NCBI GenBank assembly: GCA_963834135.1
Contig: CAWIAN010000010.1
Span: 124,001 to 188,000 of the forward strand
Origin: Bog-257 sp963834135
GTDB lineage: Bacteria > Acidobacteriota > Terriglobia > Terriglobales > Acidobacteriaceae
Direction: 5' to 3'
DNA: 64,000 nt
Shown here: positions 34,383 through 43,182 of the stretch, piece by piece
Layout: each line of letters starts with the position of its first letter
Position numbering within the stretch: the stretch's first letter is position 1
Notes under the pieces: model-generated
Databases searched by the model: none
What the model was told of the DNA's origin: nothing
What the model saw: the letters and a program-made list of their open reading frames with translations, nothing else
Translations under genes and position numbers: made by a program

Positions 34383-36212
34383 TTAAGCCGCAGCCGCGGC
34401 CAGCCTGCGAGTTTGTTTGGCTGCCGGAACGCGCTTCAACTTCGTCTTGCCGTTCATCAGATCACTCACATGGAAGACGAAACTCGCAGCCACGCCTGCA
34501 TATCCGTGACGATGCGGCACGGGGTAGAAGACGTTTCGCAGCTCTGGATGCTCGGCCACGTAATCCTTAATGTCGTCCAGGCGCTTGCCGGTCGTCTTCA
34601 GCGCCTGTTCGAATTCCATGCGCGCTTTGACTTTGGCTTCGCCCAGCGCCATCTGCACGCGGCTGTGAGCGTTGATCTCACCCTCGCCCGAGGTTTCGAT
34701 TGGAAGGAAAATCATTTCCTTGAAGTGATTGGCGACGGCCGACTGAACACCGTCCGACTGCGACGAAGGCATGCAGCCGAAAGGCTTCAGCGCCAGCACC
34801 ATGTGGCAGAGCTGGTTCTTGGTGTAGTAAACGTTCTTGCCGACTTCCAGGTGTCCCTCTCCGCCACGCGCGAACTGGTTGTAGAACGGGTTCGCCATGT
34901 CGGCCATCATCTTCTGGTCGACCAGTTCGTGTGCGATGTCACCGAGACCGTGAACGGCGCGTTGATACTGGCGGGCGTAAATACGCTCGCCGGCGCCGAT
35001 CATCCACTGCTTCTGTTTGAATTTCAGCTCGTTTTTCGCCAGCTTCTGCAGCTCGTACCACTTCACGTCCTTGTACGGAGCGTCGAGCGAGCGGCGGGCC
35101 GCGGCACGGGCTTTCACCTGATACATCATGTACATGACCCAGGTGCCGATCGGTTCTACCAGGACCTGCGCGCCTTCGCGCTCCAGGAACTCGAACATGT
35201 GGAAGTTGCCGTCACCTTCGGTAATCTGCGCCCAGAATTCACCGATGATCTTCACCACCGGTTTCACCTTCAGGCGATCGACTTCGATGGTGGCCATCTC
35301 GTTCCGCACGGCGGCAAGCGCCTCTTTATAAGGATCGCCGTACAACTGCTCGCGTACCTTCAGCAGCGAGTTGACCCAGACTTCCCACTTCTTCCCCTTG
35401 TTGGCGCGAACCTTCTTCGCCATCCACTCCGGCAGGTCTTCGTGATCTTCGAAGGGCTTCCGGTCCCGCAGCATGCCGCAGAGAGTGTCCATCGAGGTCT
35501 GGAAGACCTGATCGGTCTTGCCCTTTTCTACTTCGTACGGACGGATGCGATAGATCATCTCGTTCATGATGTCGCCGAGGTTCAGTGCATTGAACATGCC
35601 CATGCCGAAATCGACAGTGAACTTCAAGCCGGCTTCGCCCGAGGCAGCCTTCACGCCGTCGTTCTGCTGGAAGAGCAGGACGCGGAAGCCGTCGAATCCG
35701 GCGTTCTGCAGCGCCAGGCGATACTCGGCTTCGTACATGCCGAAGCGGCAGGGCCCACACGAGCCGGCAGTGAAGAAGATGTAGTTGTTGATGATCTCCT
35801 GCTTGCTGATCCCGCGCGTCTGCTCAATCGTCTGGAGATGCTGCACCAAATTACCCACGGTGAAATACGTGGGATTGCACTGACCGTTGTTGCCGTATTC
35901 CTTGCCAAGTTGGAAGGCCGACACATTCGGCACCGGCATGATCTCGCAGCGATAGCCGCAACCCTCGAACACTGCCTGGATCACACGCTCGTGCTTCCAG
36001 GTAAGGCCACCGAAGAGGATGGTCACCTTGCCACGCTCTTCTGCGGTGAAGGGGCGCTCGACCGGTCGCGTGAAGTGGCGAACTGGACCGCTGTCCAGTC
36101 CCATCATGCTCGCCAGTCGCGCGCGTTCCTGCGCCAGCTTGCGTTGGATCTCTTCCTCGCTTTGAGGACGCGTCAGTTCGTCAATAGGGAAATCGATGCG
36201 AGTGACCGGCAT
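34383..36212 (-). CDS. HgdB/DUF2229-like Fe-S protein of the activase system
   Basis: A 609-residue cytoplasmic protein resembling the electron-accepting partner of 2-hydroxyacyl-CoA dehydratase activases, and the C-terminal part of the 1230-residue fusion. Candidate cluster ligands are Cys in GNNGQCNPT (112), SCGPCRFGMYEAEY (152, 155), MDTLCGM (245), and LCHMV and FGCMPSSQSDG near residues 470-490. Related proteins carry [4Fe-4S] or double-cubane [8Fe-9S] clusters and reduce difficult substrates. No canonical alpha subunit and no CoA-transferase gene accompanies it, so the substrate is not predictable. ATG 36212 has AAGAGG upstream. It is the first gene of the cluster. Confidence 0.85.
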   Translation of the reverse strand: MPVTRIDFPIDELTRPQSEEEIQRKLAQERARLASMMGLDSGPVRHFTRPVERPFTAEERGKVTILFGGLTWKHERVIQAVFEGCGYRCEIMPVPNVSAFQLGKEYGNNGQCNPTYFTVGNLVQHLQTIEQTRGISKQEIINNYIFFTAGSCGPCRFGMYEAEYRLALQNAGFDGFRVLLFQQNDGVKAASGEAGLKFTVDFGMGMFNALNLGDIMNEMIYRIRPYEVEKGKTDQVFQTSMDTLCGMLRDRKPFEDHEDLPEWMAKKVRANKGKKWEVWVNSLLKVREQLYGDPYKEALAAVRNEMATIEVDRLKVKPVVKIIGEFWAQITEGDGNFHMFEFLEREGAQVLVEPIGTWVMYMMYQVKARAAARRSLDAPYKDVKWYELQKLAKNELKFKQKQWMIGAGERIYARQYQRAVHGLGDIAHELVDQKMMADMANPFYNQFARGGEGHLEVGKNVYYTKNQLCHMVLALKPFGCMPSSQSDGVQSAVANHFKEMIFLPIETSGEGEINAHSRVQMALGEAKVKARMEFEQALKTTGKRLDDIKDYVAEHPELRNVFYPVPHRHGYAGVAASFVFHVSDLMNGKTKLKRVPAAKQTRRLAAAAA

Positions 36213-36598
36213 AGTGAATTCCTCTTCCTCGAGTGAATTTGTTGTCTATTGTTTTGTTGTCAGTTACTTGCAGAATGGCACTCGAATAGTGCGGCGCAGG
36301 CAGACGAAGAGTGTGGTAATTGCAGAGACGGCCGAAAGAGATGCTGGCTTTCACGGCGCAATCAATCATGCAACGAAAAACTTGTTACAACACGTTAGAG
36401 GAAGATGGTCTTTTGATCCTCTCCCCAAAACGTAAGGCTATTATCATTACCATGTCACAAGGCGGCAAGCGTCATGTGACGAAATGTTGGCAACCGAGTT
36501 GCTGTCGGGTTGCTGGCACGTGCGTGCCAACACGCAATGCAACTACTCTCTAATTCCGGAAAAACTTTACCTCTAGATGCCGTGATCTGGCGTCGGGT
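36213..36598. promoter_or_regulatory. Upstream region of the activase cluster with a palindrome
   Basis: A gene-free stretch of 386 bases that must hold the promoter of the HgdB-like/radical SAM/activase cluster. It contains TGGCACG-tg-CGTGCCA (36514-36529) and several nearby GTTGC/GCAAC half-sites (36486-36545). CATGTCAC and ATGTGACG flank a spacer at about 36450-36481. These are candidate operators. No named consensus is matched. Confidence 0.4.
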
Positions 36599-37678
36599 TC
36601 ACCAAATTCCTTTATCGCTTCCCGTGATGCGAAAAGCGACGGCGGCAGCGGAGGCAAGGTAGGGAAGCAGCGACAGCCGGAGAGTTGCCGGAACATCGCC
36701 GCGCAAAGCAGTGTACGTGACCTGGCGCGTGTAGAGATCCGCGCCATGGGGCAGGATGGGCACGCGCAGGAACTTGCCGCGCGCCTGGATCACCTCTCCG
36801 CCAAAGCGGGCGGCCGCGAGTACCTCTTTCGGCAGCTCTGGCGCGCTTCCACGATATTCGCGAACGTAATCGCAGACGATCTTAAGATATGTCGCCACAC
36901 CCGGCCAGATCGCGCCCATATCAGAGGCTTTCTTCAGCTCGGCGAAATCCAGAGAGCCTTCTTCCAGCAGTGCTGAGGTATTCAAAATGTCGCAGATCCG
37001 GAAATAAAAATGCCGGTACATGCGCTGTAGTGTTGCCACGATCACCCGCTCCTCGGGAGCAGGAACCAGAAATGTTAATCCTGCAACGCTCTTTGGTACG
37101 CGTCTGGTCACGAAGCGTCGCGCCATCGCGATATGCTCGCCCGTCTGACCCAGGCGCTGCGCGTGGACCTCGACGGACTCGGGCAATCCGGGAACGGCGA
37201 AGTTCCATTTGTTGGCGAGACGATCGCCCCAACTGCGCGGCTCAATATGCGCGCCCATGCGCGAGGTCATCACCTGAGTAACCAGCCGCTCATCGGCGGT
37301 GGTGTAGAGGTCGAGGTCATTGCCCAAATCCGGCCAGTGGTCCAGTGACTTCATGACCGTAGTGGGACAGCCGCCCTGCTCCAGCGCATCGCAGATGTGA
37401 TGCAGATAGGTCAGTGCATTCTGAATGCGCGCCTGCTCCTTCGCTAAAACGCCGTTGGCCCAAGCCGCTAGTTCTGTATTGCCGCCCGACATCTGAGCCA
37501 CCACCTGAAAGGCGCGAACGACGACGTGGTTCGAGTCGGCTAGCGAAACCAGTGCGTCGCGCTGCTGGGTGGAGAGTCCGGCAACGTAGGTGACAGCCGG
37601 CTCGGCGGTCGCCGGATTGAGGGTCAACTGCGAGAGTACGTGAAGCTCCTGCGAATTCTTGTTCGGCAAAGTGGGCAT
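36599..37678 (-). CDS. Putative nucleotidyltransferase (NTP_transf_5-like)
   Basis: A 359-residue cytoplasmic protein starting at ATG 37678. The motif KSLDHWPDLGNDLDLYTT (about residues 115-132) has the D-x-D pair of nucleotidyltransferase-fold proteins, preceded by a helical domain that includes an LTYLHHICDALEQGG helix. This fits the uncharacterised 'NTP_transf_5' group, often found near polysaccharide or peptide biosynthesis genes, although no such genes are adjacent here. The frame extends upstream into a REP-like element, which I exclude. Specificity is unknown. Confidence 0.6.
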   Translation of the reverse strand: MPTLPNKNSQELHVLSQLTLNPATAEPAVTYVAGLSTQQRDALVSLADSNHVVVRAFQVVAQMSGGNTELAAWANGVLAKEQARIQNALTYLHHICDALEQGGCPTTVMKSLDHWPDLGNDLDLYTTADERLVTQVMTSRMGAHIEPRSWGDRLANKWNFAVPGLPESVEVHAQRLGQTGEHIAMARRFVTRRVPKSVAGLTFLVPAPEERVIVATLQRMYRHFYFRICDILNTSALLEEGSLDFAELKKASDMGAIWPGVATYLKIVCDYVREYRGSAPELPKEVLAAARFGGEVIQARGKFLRVPILPHGADLYTRQVTYTALRGDVPATLRLSLLPYLASAAAVAFRITGSDKGIW

Positions 37679-37770
37679 AGGGAAACCTGGGTCGAAGGTA
37701 GTCAGACAACTAAAGTTGGATGAGGGCTGCTGCTCTGGAGTTGGGTGAGGGCAGCCGAAAGCGTGAGTAG

Positions 37771-37877
37771 GCGTCATCCCCGACCGAAGCTGAGGCACCG
37801 CTCATTCCCTCACAGCCCCGGTAGTACAGGGGTCCTTCGACTCCGGCGCAAAAGATGCTCCTGCGCTCAGGATGACA
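37771..37877. repeat. REP-like element, diverged copy
   Basis: Left end GCGTCATCCC is degenerate. The internal GGGGTCCTTCGACTCCGG and right end GCGCTCAGGATGACA are well preserved. Confidence 0.7.
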
Positions 37878-37880
37878 CCC

Positions 37881-37913
37881 AAAAACAAAACCCGAGGATC
37901 TTTTCCCCGGGTT
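37881..37913 (-). terminator. Intrinsic terminator after uppP
   Basis: AACCCG/CGGGTT hairpin (37889-37913) followed on the minus strand by TTGTTTTT, 41 bases after the uppP stop. Confidence 0.8.
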
Positions 37914-37953
37914 TCACTTATCACGCTGCTTATTGGCTCGGACTAACGCAAAG

Positions 37954-38832
37954 CTACCCCGCGTAATGCCCCATGTATCCCAGCAGCAGGACCGCGATCC
38001 CGAACAAAATCCGGTACACGATAAATACGGTCAAGGTCCGCGTCTTCAGATACCGAATGAACCATGCGATGGTCGCATAGCCCACAATCGCAGACACGAT
38101 GATGCCGACGGCGAATCCGGTCGCCATCCCAGGCGGCAACCCGGTCTTCATCACATGGTGCAGTTTCAACAGCGCAGCGCCCGCGATGATTGGCGTCGAC
38201 AGTAGGAAGCTGAAGCGTGCGGCGGCCTCGCGGGTGAAATTCCGAAACAGTCCTCCGGTGATCGTGATGCCTGAGCGCGAGACGCCGGGAATCACGGCGA
38301 ATGCCTGCAGCACGCCGACGGTCAAGGCATCGGTCAGATCGATATCCGAAAGCGGTTTGGTGAACTTGCTGCCACGTTCGGCGATCCACATGATCACGGC
38401 CACGATAATCAACATGGCCGCCACCAGCACCGGTGCCCGGAAAGTCGTTTCAATACGCTTCTCAAGAAGCGCACCCGCAATAGCCGCAGGAATCGTTGCG
38501 GCGATCAGGAACCATAACAACTGCCGTTCGCGACGCTGCTCTTCCGGCGTCAGATCACGCTGGTCGTCACTCACTTCAGAGAAGCGCACGACCTTGCCGC
38601 CCAGGGCCGCGCGAATGATCTGGATCCAGGTCCGCCAGAAGTAAAGAAGGATGGCGAACAATGTTCCGGCGTGCAGCGCGACGTCGAAGGTCAATCCAGG
38701 GTCGCTCCAGTTCGCCAGACCCAGCTTGGTGACGATCCATGGAACCAGTGCCAGATGGGCTGTGCTGGATACAGGCAAAAATTCCGTGAGGCCCTGAACG
38801 ATGCCCAGGACAATCGCTTCGAATATGGGCAA
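37954..38832 (-). CDS. uppP: Undecaprenyl-diphosphatase
   Basis: Integral membrane enzyme that removes phosphate from undecaprenyl pyrophosphate to recycle the lipid carrier for peptidoglycan. It also confers bacitracin tolerance. Both signature blocks are present: GLTEFLPVSSTAH with catalytic Glu/Ser/His, and PGVSRSGITI with the catalytic Arg. About eight hydrophobic segments; 292 residues. TTG 38832 is my preferred start, since GGTGGAG lies just upstream and it begins two bases after the preceding stop. A TTG at 38853 would overlap that gene. Translation is probably coupled to the SH3/TPR gene. A strong terminator follows. Confidence 0.95.
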   Translation of the reverse strand: MPIFEAIVLGIVQGLTEFLPVSSTAHLALVPWIVTKLGLANWSDPGLTFDVALHAGTLFAILLYFWRTWIQIIRAALGGKVVRFSEVSDDQRDLTPEEQRRERQLLWFLIAATIPAAIAGALLEKRIETTFRAPVLVAAMLIIVAVIMWIAERGSKFTKPLSDIDLTDALTVGVLQAFAVIPGVSRSGITITGGLFRNFTREAAARFSFLLSTPIIAGAALLKLHHVMKTGLPPGMATGFAVGIIVSAIVGYATIAWFIRYLKTRTLTVFIVYRILFGIAVLLLGYMGHYAG

Positions 38833-38833
38833 G

Positions 38834-39796
38834 CTACTCCACCGTGGTCCCAAATGTGGGAATTTTATTCGTCACCATGTATATCAGACGCTCGCCGCGA
38901 CTGGACCAGTCAACATCGCTGGGGTATTGCGCAACTAGTTTCTTGGCGATGGTCAGAGAGCGCTGCATCGCTTCGTCGGCCTTCTTCGGTTCGTTGTTAA
39001 CCTTATAAATCGAGATCAGCGCAGAGTAACGCCACGCAGCCTTGTACAGTGCCTCGGGCGCGCGCGGCGATTGCGGATGTTCGTCGGCGTACTTGAGGTA
39101 CATCGCGCCCTCATTCTCGGGACACTTCGCTTGGGCCTCCCAGTCGCCGCAGAGCTTGTTATCGAGAAGATGATATGCAGCGAGGTCGGCCCACTTCGTT
39201 CCTGGATACTTTTTTACGACCTTACGCATGTAGTCTTCATCGATCTGGTGATGCAGCTGTGGGTCCTGCATTTTGGCCGAAGGGCGCGACGCAGCGTCGG
39301 CGGCTTCGATTTGCCAACGAATGTCGGCGGCGCGATACGCGGCCTCGGCTGCGAGCGGCGATTGCGGGAAGTACTCCACCAGGCGCGCATAGAGTCGCAT
39401 GGCGTCTAGGTCAGCGCCCGCACGGCCGCCGCGATGGCTGGCTTCCTGCTCTGAGTCGAAGGCTTCGCCGTAGATGATCTTGTCTCCATCCGGCGTGGCC
39501 GTCGTGATCACGCCTTTATCGATCATCCAGCCGGTGACATTGCGGTCGCCCTCATTCTCGGGATCGGGACTGACAGCCACTGTGCCCACTACGTTCACCC
39601 AACCCGGTGTGTGCTCTAGAATGGCAACCTCGCGGCCGCGTCCGATGTCGGAGAGCTTGGCCGAGTCGGTGCTGGGGTTCACGTAGATGACGCCCGCGCG
39701 GATCATGATGCCGCGCTCAATAGCCAGCGCAGGCAATGATGCGAGCAGAAGCACGGCGAGCGAGCGCCCGCAGATATGCGCGAATTTGTGCGACAC
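38834..39796 (-). CDS. Secreted protein with SH3-like and TPR domains
   Basis: A 320-residue exported protein from GTG 39796 (AGGAG eight bases upstream). After the signal peptide (to about residue 25, PALA) an SH3b-like domain follows (about 30-95: RAGVIYVNPSTDSAKLSDIGRG and ILEHTPGWVNV). Next come TPR-type helices resembling the BamD/YbgF outer-membrane lipoprotein repeats (ARLVEYFPQSPLAAEAAYR, KVVKKYPGTKWADLAAY). A role in the cell envelope, perhaps peptidoglycan or outer-membrane assembly, suits its tight linkage to uppP. That is inference. No lipobox was seen. Confidence 0.75.
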   Translation of the reverse strand: MSHKFAHICGRSLAVLLLASLPALAIERGIMIRAGVIYVNPSTDSAKLSDIGRGREVAILEHTPGWVNVVGTVAVSPDPENEGDRNVTGWMIDKGVITTATPDGDKIIYGEAFDSEQEASHRGGRAGADLDAMRLYARLVEYFPQSPLAAEAAYRAADIRWQIEAADAASRPSAKMQDPQLHHQIDEDYMRKVVKKYPGTKWADLAAYHLLDNKLCGDWEAQAKCPENEGAMYLKYADEHPQSPRAPEALYKAAWRYSALISIYKVNNEPKKADEAMQRSLTIAKKLVAQYPSDVDWSSRGERLIYMVTNKIPTFGTTVE

Positions 39797-39917
39797 GTTG
39801 TAACTCCTGGGTCAGTTAACCATAGCTGATTGCGATGCCTGGGAAAAGCGGACGGGTGAATTGAGTCGCTCTGAAAGGGCACGGTCTCGATCGAACCGTA
39901 ATCATCCCCTCACGGGC

Positions 39918-39966
39918 TGTCATCCTGAGCGGAGGCGCCGCCCTCGCTCAGGAGTCCAAGGATCCT
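39918..39966. repeat. REP-like element, short copy
   Basis: TGTCATCCTGAGCGGAGGCGCCG joined to CGCTCAGGAGTCCAAGGATC. The internal part is deleted. Confidence 0.65.
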
Positions 39967-39986
39967 GTTGCCGTGAACGAGCCCAA

Positions 39987-40410
39987 TCATTCGGGATCTT
40001 TCTTCGCCGTCCACTGAAAGCACAGCCCATACCCATCGGGATCGCGCACGGACATCTGCTTCATCCCATAGGGTACGATCTTCGGTTCTGTCGACCTTGA
40101 CGCCTTTCGCTCGTAGCTGCATATAGGCCGCATCCACATCGGGACATCCGAAGAACAACCCCGTGTCGTCGTGAGCAGCGATCCGTGCCGCATCAGGGGG
40201 CGACGGACGCTCATCATTGAACTCGTAAGCCGTGTTGAGCATCAGTTCCGCATCACCTAGCCGCAGTAGGCACCAGTGGAAGAAATCCTCACCCATCGCG
40301 GGCGATGTAGTCACGACCTCGAACCCCAGCTGATCGCGATAAAAGCGTACCGAGGTCGGCATGTCGTAAACCTGCAAGAGCGGAGCCAAGCCACGTACCT
40401 CGAATGCCAT
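39987..40410 (-). CDS. Glyoxalase/VOC-family protein, with one single-base shift
   Basis: A VOC-superfamily metalloprotein of about 140 residues, beginning MAFEVRGLAPLLQV at ATG 40410 with GAGGTG upstream. The first half has DMPTSVRFYRDQLGFEV and the paired beta-alpha-beta-beta-beta units. The second half (PYGMKQMSVRDPDGYGLCFQW) is in another frame. Removing one base near 40085-40092 (AGAACC to AGACC) joins them as VDRPKIVPYG, the usual spacing. Possible activities include glyoxalase, dioxygenase or antibiotic sequestration. The few metal ligands visible do not decide. The shift is probably an assembly error because both halves are well conserved. Confidence 0.8.
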
Positions 40411-40556
40411 GAAGCACCTCACGAGCAAAATTGCACGACGCACTTCGGAAAGCGTGGCCGCATTGTACTTCAAGCCCACAGGATAATCAGCCGATGCCCA
40501 TTTGACGTAATGGGCCCTCTTTTCGTCCGGCGACTAGAATGACTGAGAGCTTTCTG

Positions 40557-41264
40557 ATGGGCATCGCCGCAAATCTCGCCGCCATTCGTCAGCGCATTGC
40601 CCTTGCCGCCGGGCGTGCGGGACGCGATCCGAAGCAGATCGCGATGATGGCGGTCACCAAGACCCATCCGCCCGAGCTCATCATCGAGGCTTACCATGCC
40701 GGGCATCGTCTCTTCGGTGAAAACCGGGTGCAGGAATTTGCCGGGAAATTCGATAGGCTTGCCGATCTGCAATCTGCCGACTTCCACATGATCGGCCATC
40801 TGCAATCCAACAAGGTGGGCAAAGCGGTCGAGATATTTCACAGCATCGATTCACTTGACTCGGCCAAACTCGGCGACCGGCTCAATGCCGCCGCGTCGAA
40901 GATTGCCAAGATTGTTGGCACGCTGATCGAGATCAATATCGGCGGCGAGGAGGCGAAGAGTGGTATCGCACCCGACTCGCCCGCGCTGGAGGAGATTTTG
41001 CAAGCCGCTCCGGGGTGGTCGCACCTGCGCGTACAGGGTCTGATGACCGTACCGCCATTCACCGAGGATCCCGAAGGCGCCCGTACCTACTTCCGTCGCC
41101 TGCGAGAATTGCGCGACCGGCTCGTCACCCGAAAGCTGCCAGGGTTGACACTCGAACTGCTTTCCATGGGCATGTCGCATGACTTTGAAGTGGCGATCGA
41201 AGAGGGCTCGACCTGTGTACGCGTCGGAACCGCGATCTTTGGCGAGCGGGAGAAGACTGTGTAG
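40557..41264 (+). CDS. yggS: YggS/PLPBP family pyridoxal phosphate homeostasis protein
   Basis: A PLP-binding protein that regulates cellular vitamin B6 and amino-acid balance. The PLP-binding Lys is in MAVTKTHP. Other family motifs are LFGENRVQE, HMIGHLQSNK and LSMGMSHDFEVAI, then GTAIFG. I prefer ATG 40557 (MGIAANLAAIRQRI, the typical start, with GAGAG upstream) over ATG 40539. Length is 235 residues. It is followed after a repeat-filled gap by a DUF167 gene, as in the common yggS-yggT-yggU order, but no yggT lies between. Confidence 0.93.
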   Translation: MGIAANLAAIRQRIALAAGRAGRDPKQIAMMAVTKTHPPELIIEAYHAGHRLFGENRVQEFAGKFDRLADLQSADFHMIGHLQSNKVGKAVEIFHSIDSLDSAKLGDRLNAAASKIAKIVGTLIEINIGGEEAKSGIAPDSPALEEILQAAPGWSHLRVQGLMTVPPFTEDPEGARTYFRRLRELRDRLVTRKLPGLTLELLSMGMSHDFEVAIEEGSTCVRVGTAIFGEREKTV

Positions 41265-41274
41265 AAGCTTGGTC

Positions 41275-41418
41275 AGAAGTTGGATTTTGGGCATCAGCCC
41301 TGGCGATTGAGCGACTCAAACGCCGGAGGCGCGGCGTCGGTCTAGCCCAGGACGTAGCGAAGCGGAGTCCTTGGTGCGTGTTAAAAGGGCGGAATCCCGG
41401 AGGGACAACAGACAGCTT
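41275..41418. repeat. Mosaic intergenic repeat between yggS and the DUF167 gene
   Basis: The stretch contains short palindromes: GGGCATCAGCCCTGG, CGCCGGAGGCGCGGCG and AATCCCGGAGGGACAACAG. These resemble repeat fragments seen in acidobacterial intergenic DNA. They abut the DUF167 start and make its N-terminus uncertain. Confidence 0.4.
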
Positions 41419-41715
41419 GTGATCCCAATTCGCGACACTCCGCAGGGCGCAACCTTCCAGGTGAAGGTGCATCCGCGCGCCAGGAAGAACGCTATCGTCG
41501 GCGAGGTGGGCGACGCGCTGAAACTCGCGCTCACGGCGCCTCCGCTCGAAGGCCGTGCGAACGAGGCGTGCATCGCCTTTTTCGCCGAGCTTTTGAATGT
41601 ACCGCGCCCGTCAGTTACCATAGCCGCCGGACAAAGCAGCCGCAACAAAGTGATTCGACTCGCAGGCATGAAGGCCGCAGAGGTAGAGGTTCAGCTGCGA
41701 CCGTTGCTGGAATAG
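41419..41715 (+). CDS. DUF167/YggU family protein
   Basis: A small protein with the YggU fold. Motifs are FQVKVHPRARKNAIVG, LKLALTAPPLEGRANEA, and AGQSSRNKVIRLAG near the end, as in all DUF167 members. Function is unknown. The start is uncertain: I choose GTG 41419, which gives the normal 98-residue length (MIPIRDTPQGATF). GTG 41374 would add residues encoded by repeat DNA. Its neighbour yggS is its usual genomic partner. Confidence 0.85.
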   Translation: MIPIRDTPQGATFQVKVHPRARKNAIVGEVGDALKLALTAPPLEGRANEACIAFFAELLNVPRPSVTIAAGQSSRNKVIRLAGMKAAEVEVQLRPLLE

Positions 41716-41720
41716 GTTTT

Positions 41721-41806
41721 GGGCGTGCACTCCTTCGGAGTGCAGAGACCTGTCAACTTCCTAAGAATGGTATGCGTGAATGCACGCCTGAAGGCGTGCT
41801 CCACCC
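41721..41806. repeat. GGCGTGCTCCACC-type intergenic repeat, copy 2
   Basis: GGCGTGCACTCCTTCGGAGTGC on the left is an internal hairpin. ACGCCTGAAGGCGTGCTCCACCC on the right matches the right end of the copy at 29041-29103. Confidence 0.65.
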
Positions 41807-41883
41807 AATCGCCGCGGCCTGCAATCGAAGCGGGTACACTGTGCAGGCTGTTTGAACTGGCCACTGGCAACCGACGACTACTC

Positions 41884-43146
41884 ATGACCCTGACCCAGCG
41901 TTGGCACGACATCCGCACCGGTTTCGAACGGCCCTTCTGGGTCGCCAACATCAGCGAACTCTTCGAGCGCCTCTCCTACTACGCGGCCTTCGCCTCGCTG
42001 GCGCGCTACCTGCACGAGACTCTGCAATTTCCCGTCGAGCGGGCGTCAACCCTCACCGGCTTCTTCGGCGGCCTGGTCTGGTTTCTTGCGGTCTTCGGCG
42101 GCACGCTGGCCGATCGCATGGGCTTCCGGCGCGCTCTCTCGTTGGCCTACCTGATCCTGACCTGTTCGTACTTCCTGCTGGGGTCGCTGGGTGCGCCGTG
42201 GCTGGCGCCGGTGCGCAACGCCGTGCCGCTGGTGGTGCTGGCAACGTTCGTCCTGGCGCTGCCGGCACTGGGCATCGCACTGGTCAAACCGAGCGTTGTC
42301 GGAACCACGGCGCGTGCGTCGAAGGAAAACGTTCGCTCCATCGGCTACTCGATTTACTACACCCTGGTGAACATCGGAGGCGCCGCCGGACCGCTGGTCG
42401 CGTCGTACGTGCACCAGCACTTGCGCGTGGAGAGCGTCTTCCGCGTCGCAGCCCTCAGCGTCTTCCTGATGTTCATCGGCGTGCTGCTGTTCTTCCGAGA
42501 GCCGAAGAAGCACGATGAAGTTGAAACAGCCAGCCTCGCCCAGGCTGGGAAAAACTTCCTGACCGTGCTAAGCAATCCCCGCTTCATGCTGTTCCTTACG
42601 ATCTTCACGGGCTACTGGATCGTCTACTGGCAGATCTTTATTACGCTGCCGCTGTATGTTCACGATTACATCAGTGCGGCTGCAGACACCGAACGCCTGC
42701 TGGTGACTGGGCCCGTGCTGGTGATTTGCCTGACCGTCGCGATCAATCTGCTGACGCAGAAAATCCCGGCGTTGACCGCGATAATTCTCGGCACACTGCT
42801 TACGTCGCTGGGGCCCATCGTGATGATCCTGCATCCGACGGTGGTGGGCGTGGTGCTTACCCTGGTGGTCATCGCTCTTGGCGAGATTACGCAGTCGCCG
42901 CGTTATTACGAATACATCTCGCGCCTGGCGCCGCCGGGACAGCAGGGAACGTACATGGGCTTCGCGTTTCTGCCGCTCGGCGTGGGATCGCTGATCGCGG
43001 GGCCCTTCGGCGGCTACCTGCTGCACCACTACGGCGAAGTCGAACACAAACCGCAGATGATGTGGTGGATCGTTATCGGCATTGGATTACTGACAACCGT
43101 GCTGCTGTGGGTGTATGACAAGAGCTTGAGAGCAGCGAGCAATTAG
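41884..43146 (+). CDS. MFS transporter of the POT/PTR2 peptide type
   Basis: A 420-residue integral membrane protein with about 12 helices, starting at ATG 41884. The N-terminal FERLSYYAAFASLARYL carries the E-x-x-E-R-x-x-Y-Y-like motif of proton-coupled oligopeptide transporters. GGTLADRMGFRRALSLAY is the MFS loop motif, and SIGYSIYYTLVNIGGAAGP is the PTR2 helix 4/5 signature. Likely substrate: di- and tripeptides with protons. The frame is open 165 bases upstream across a repeat element, which I exclude. The stop is followed at once by three heptamer repeat units. Confidence 0.87.
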   Translation: MTLTQRWHDIRTGFERPFWVANISELFERLSYYAAFASLARYLHETLQFPVERASTLTGFFGGLVWFLAVFGGTLADRMGFRRALSLAYLILTCSYFLLGSLGAPWLAPVRNAVPLVVLATFVLALPALGIALVKPSVVGTTARASKENVRSIGYSIYYTLVNIGGAAGPLVASYVHQHLRVESVFRVAALSVFLMFIGVLLFFREPKKHDEVETASLAQAGKNFLTVLSNPRFMLFLTIFTGYWIVYWQIFITLPLYVHDYISAAADTERLLVTGPVLVICLTVAINLLTQKIPALTAIILGTLLTSLGPIVMILHPTVVGVVLTLVVIALGEITQSPRYYEYISRLAPPGQQGTYMGFAFLPLGVGSLIAGPFGGYLLHHYGEVEHKPQMMWWIVIGIGLLTTVLLWVYDKSLRAASN

Positions 43147-43162
43147 TGATTAGCAGTTAGCG
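43142..43162. repeat. Heptanucleotide tandem repeat, three NTTAGNN units
   Basis: ATTAGTG, ATTAGCA and GTTAGCG in tandem at the 3' end of the transporter gene. The same seven-base periodicity and core occur at 5184-5218. Confidence 0.6.
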
Positions 43163-43182
43163 CCTGAGGATTGAGTTGGGTG

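Noticed and set aside
34317..36236. Very long open frame on the plus strand opposite the HgdB-like gene
   Set aside because: It is the antisense shadow of a clearly conserved protein. Its translation is low in recognisable motifs and rich in His/Val/Leu, typical of antisense frames in high-GC coding DNA.
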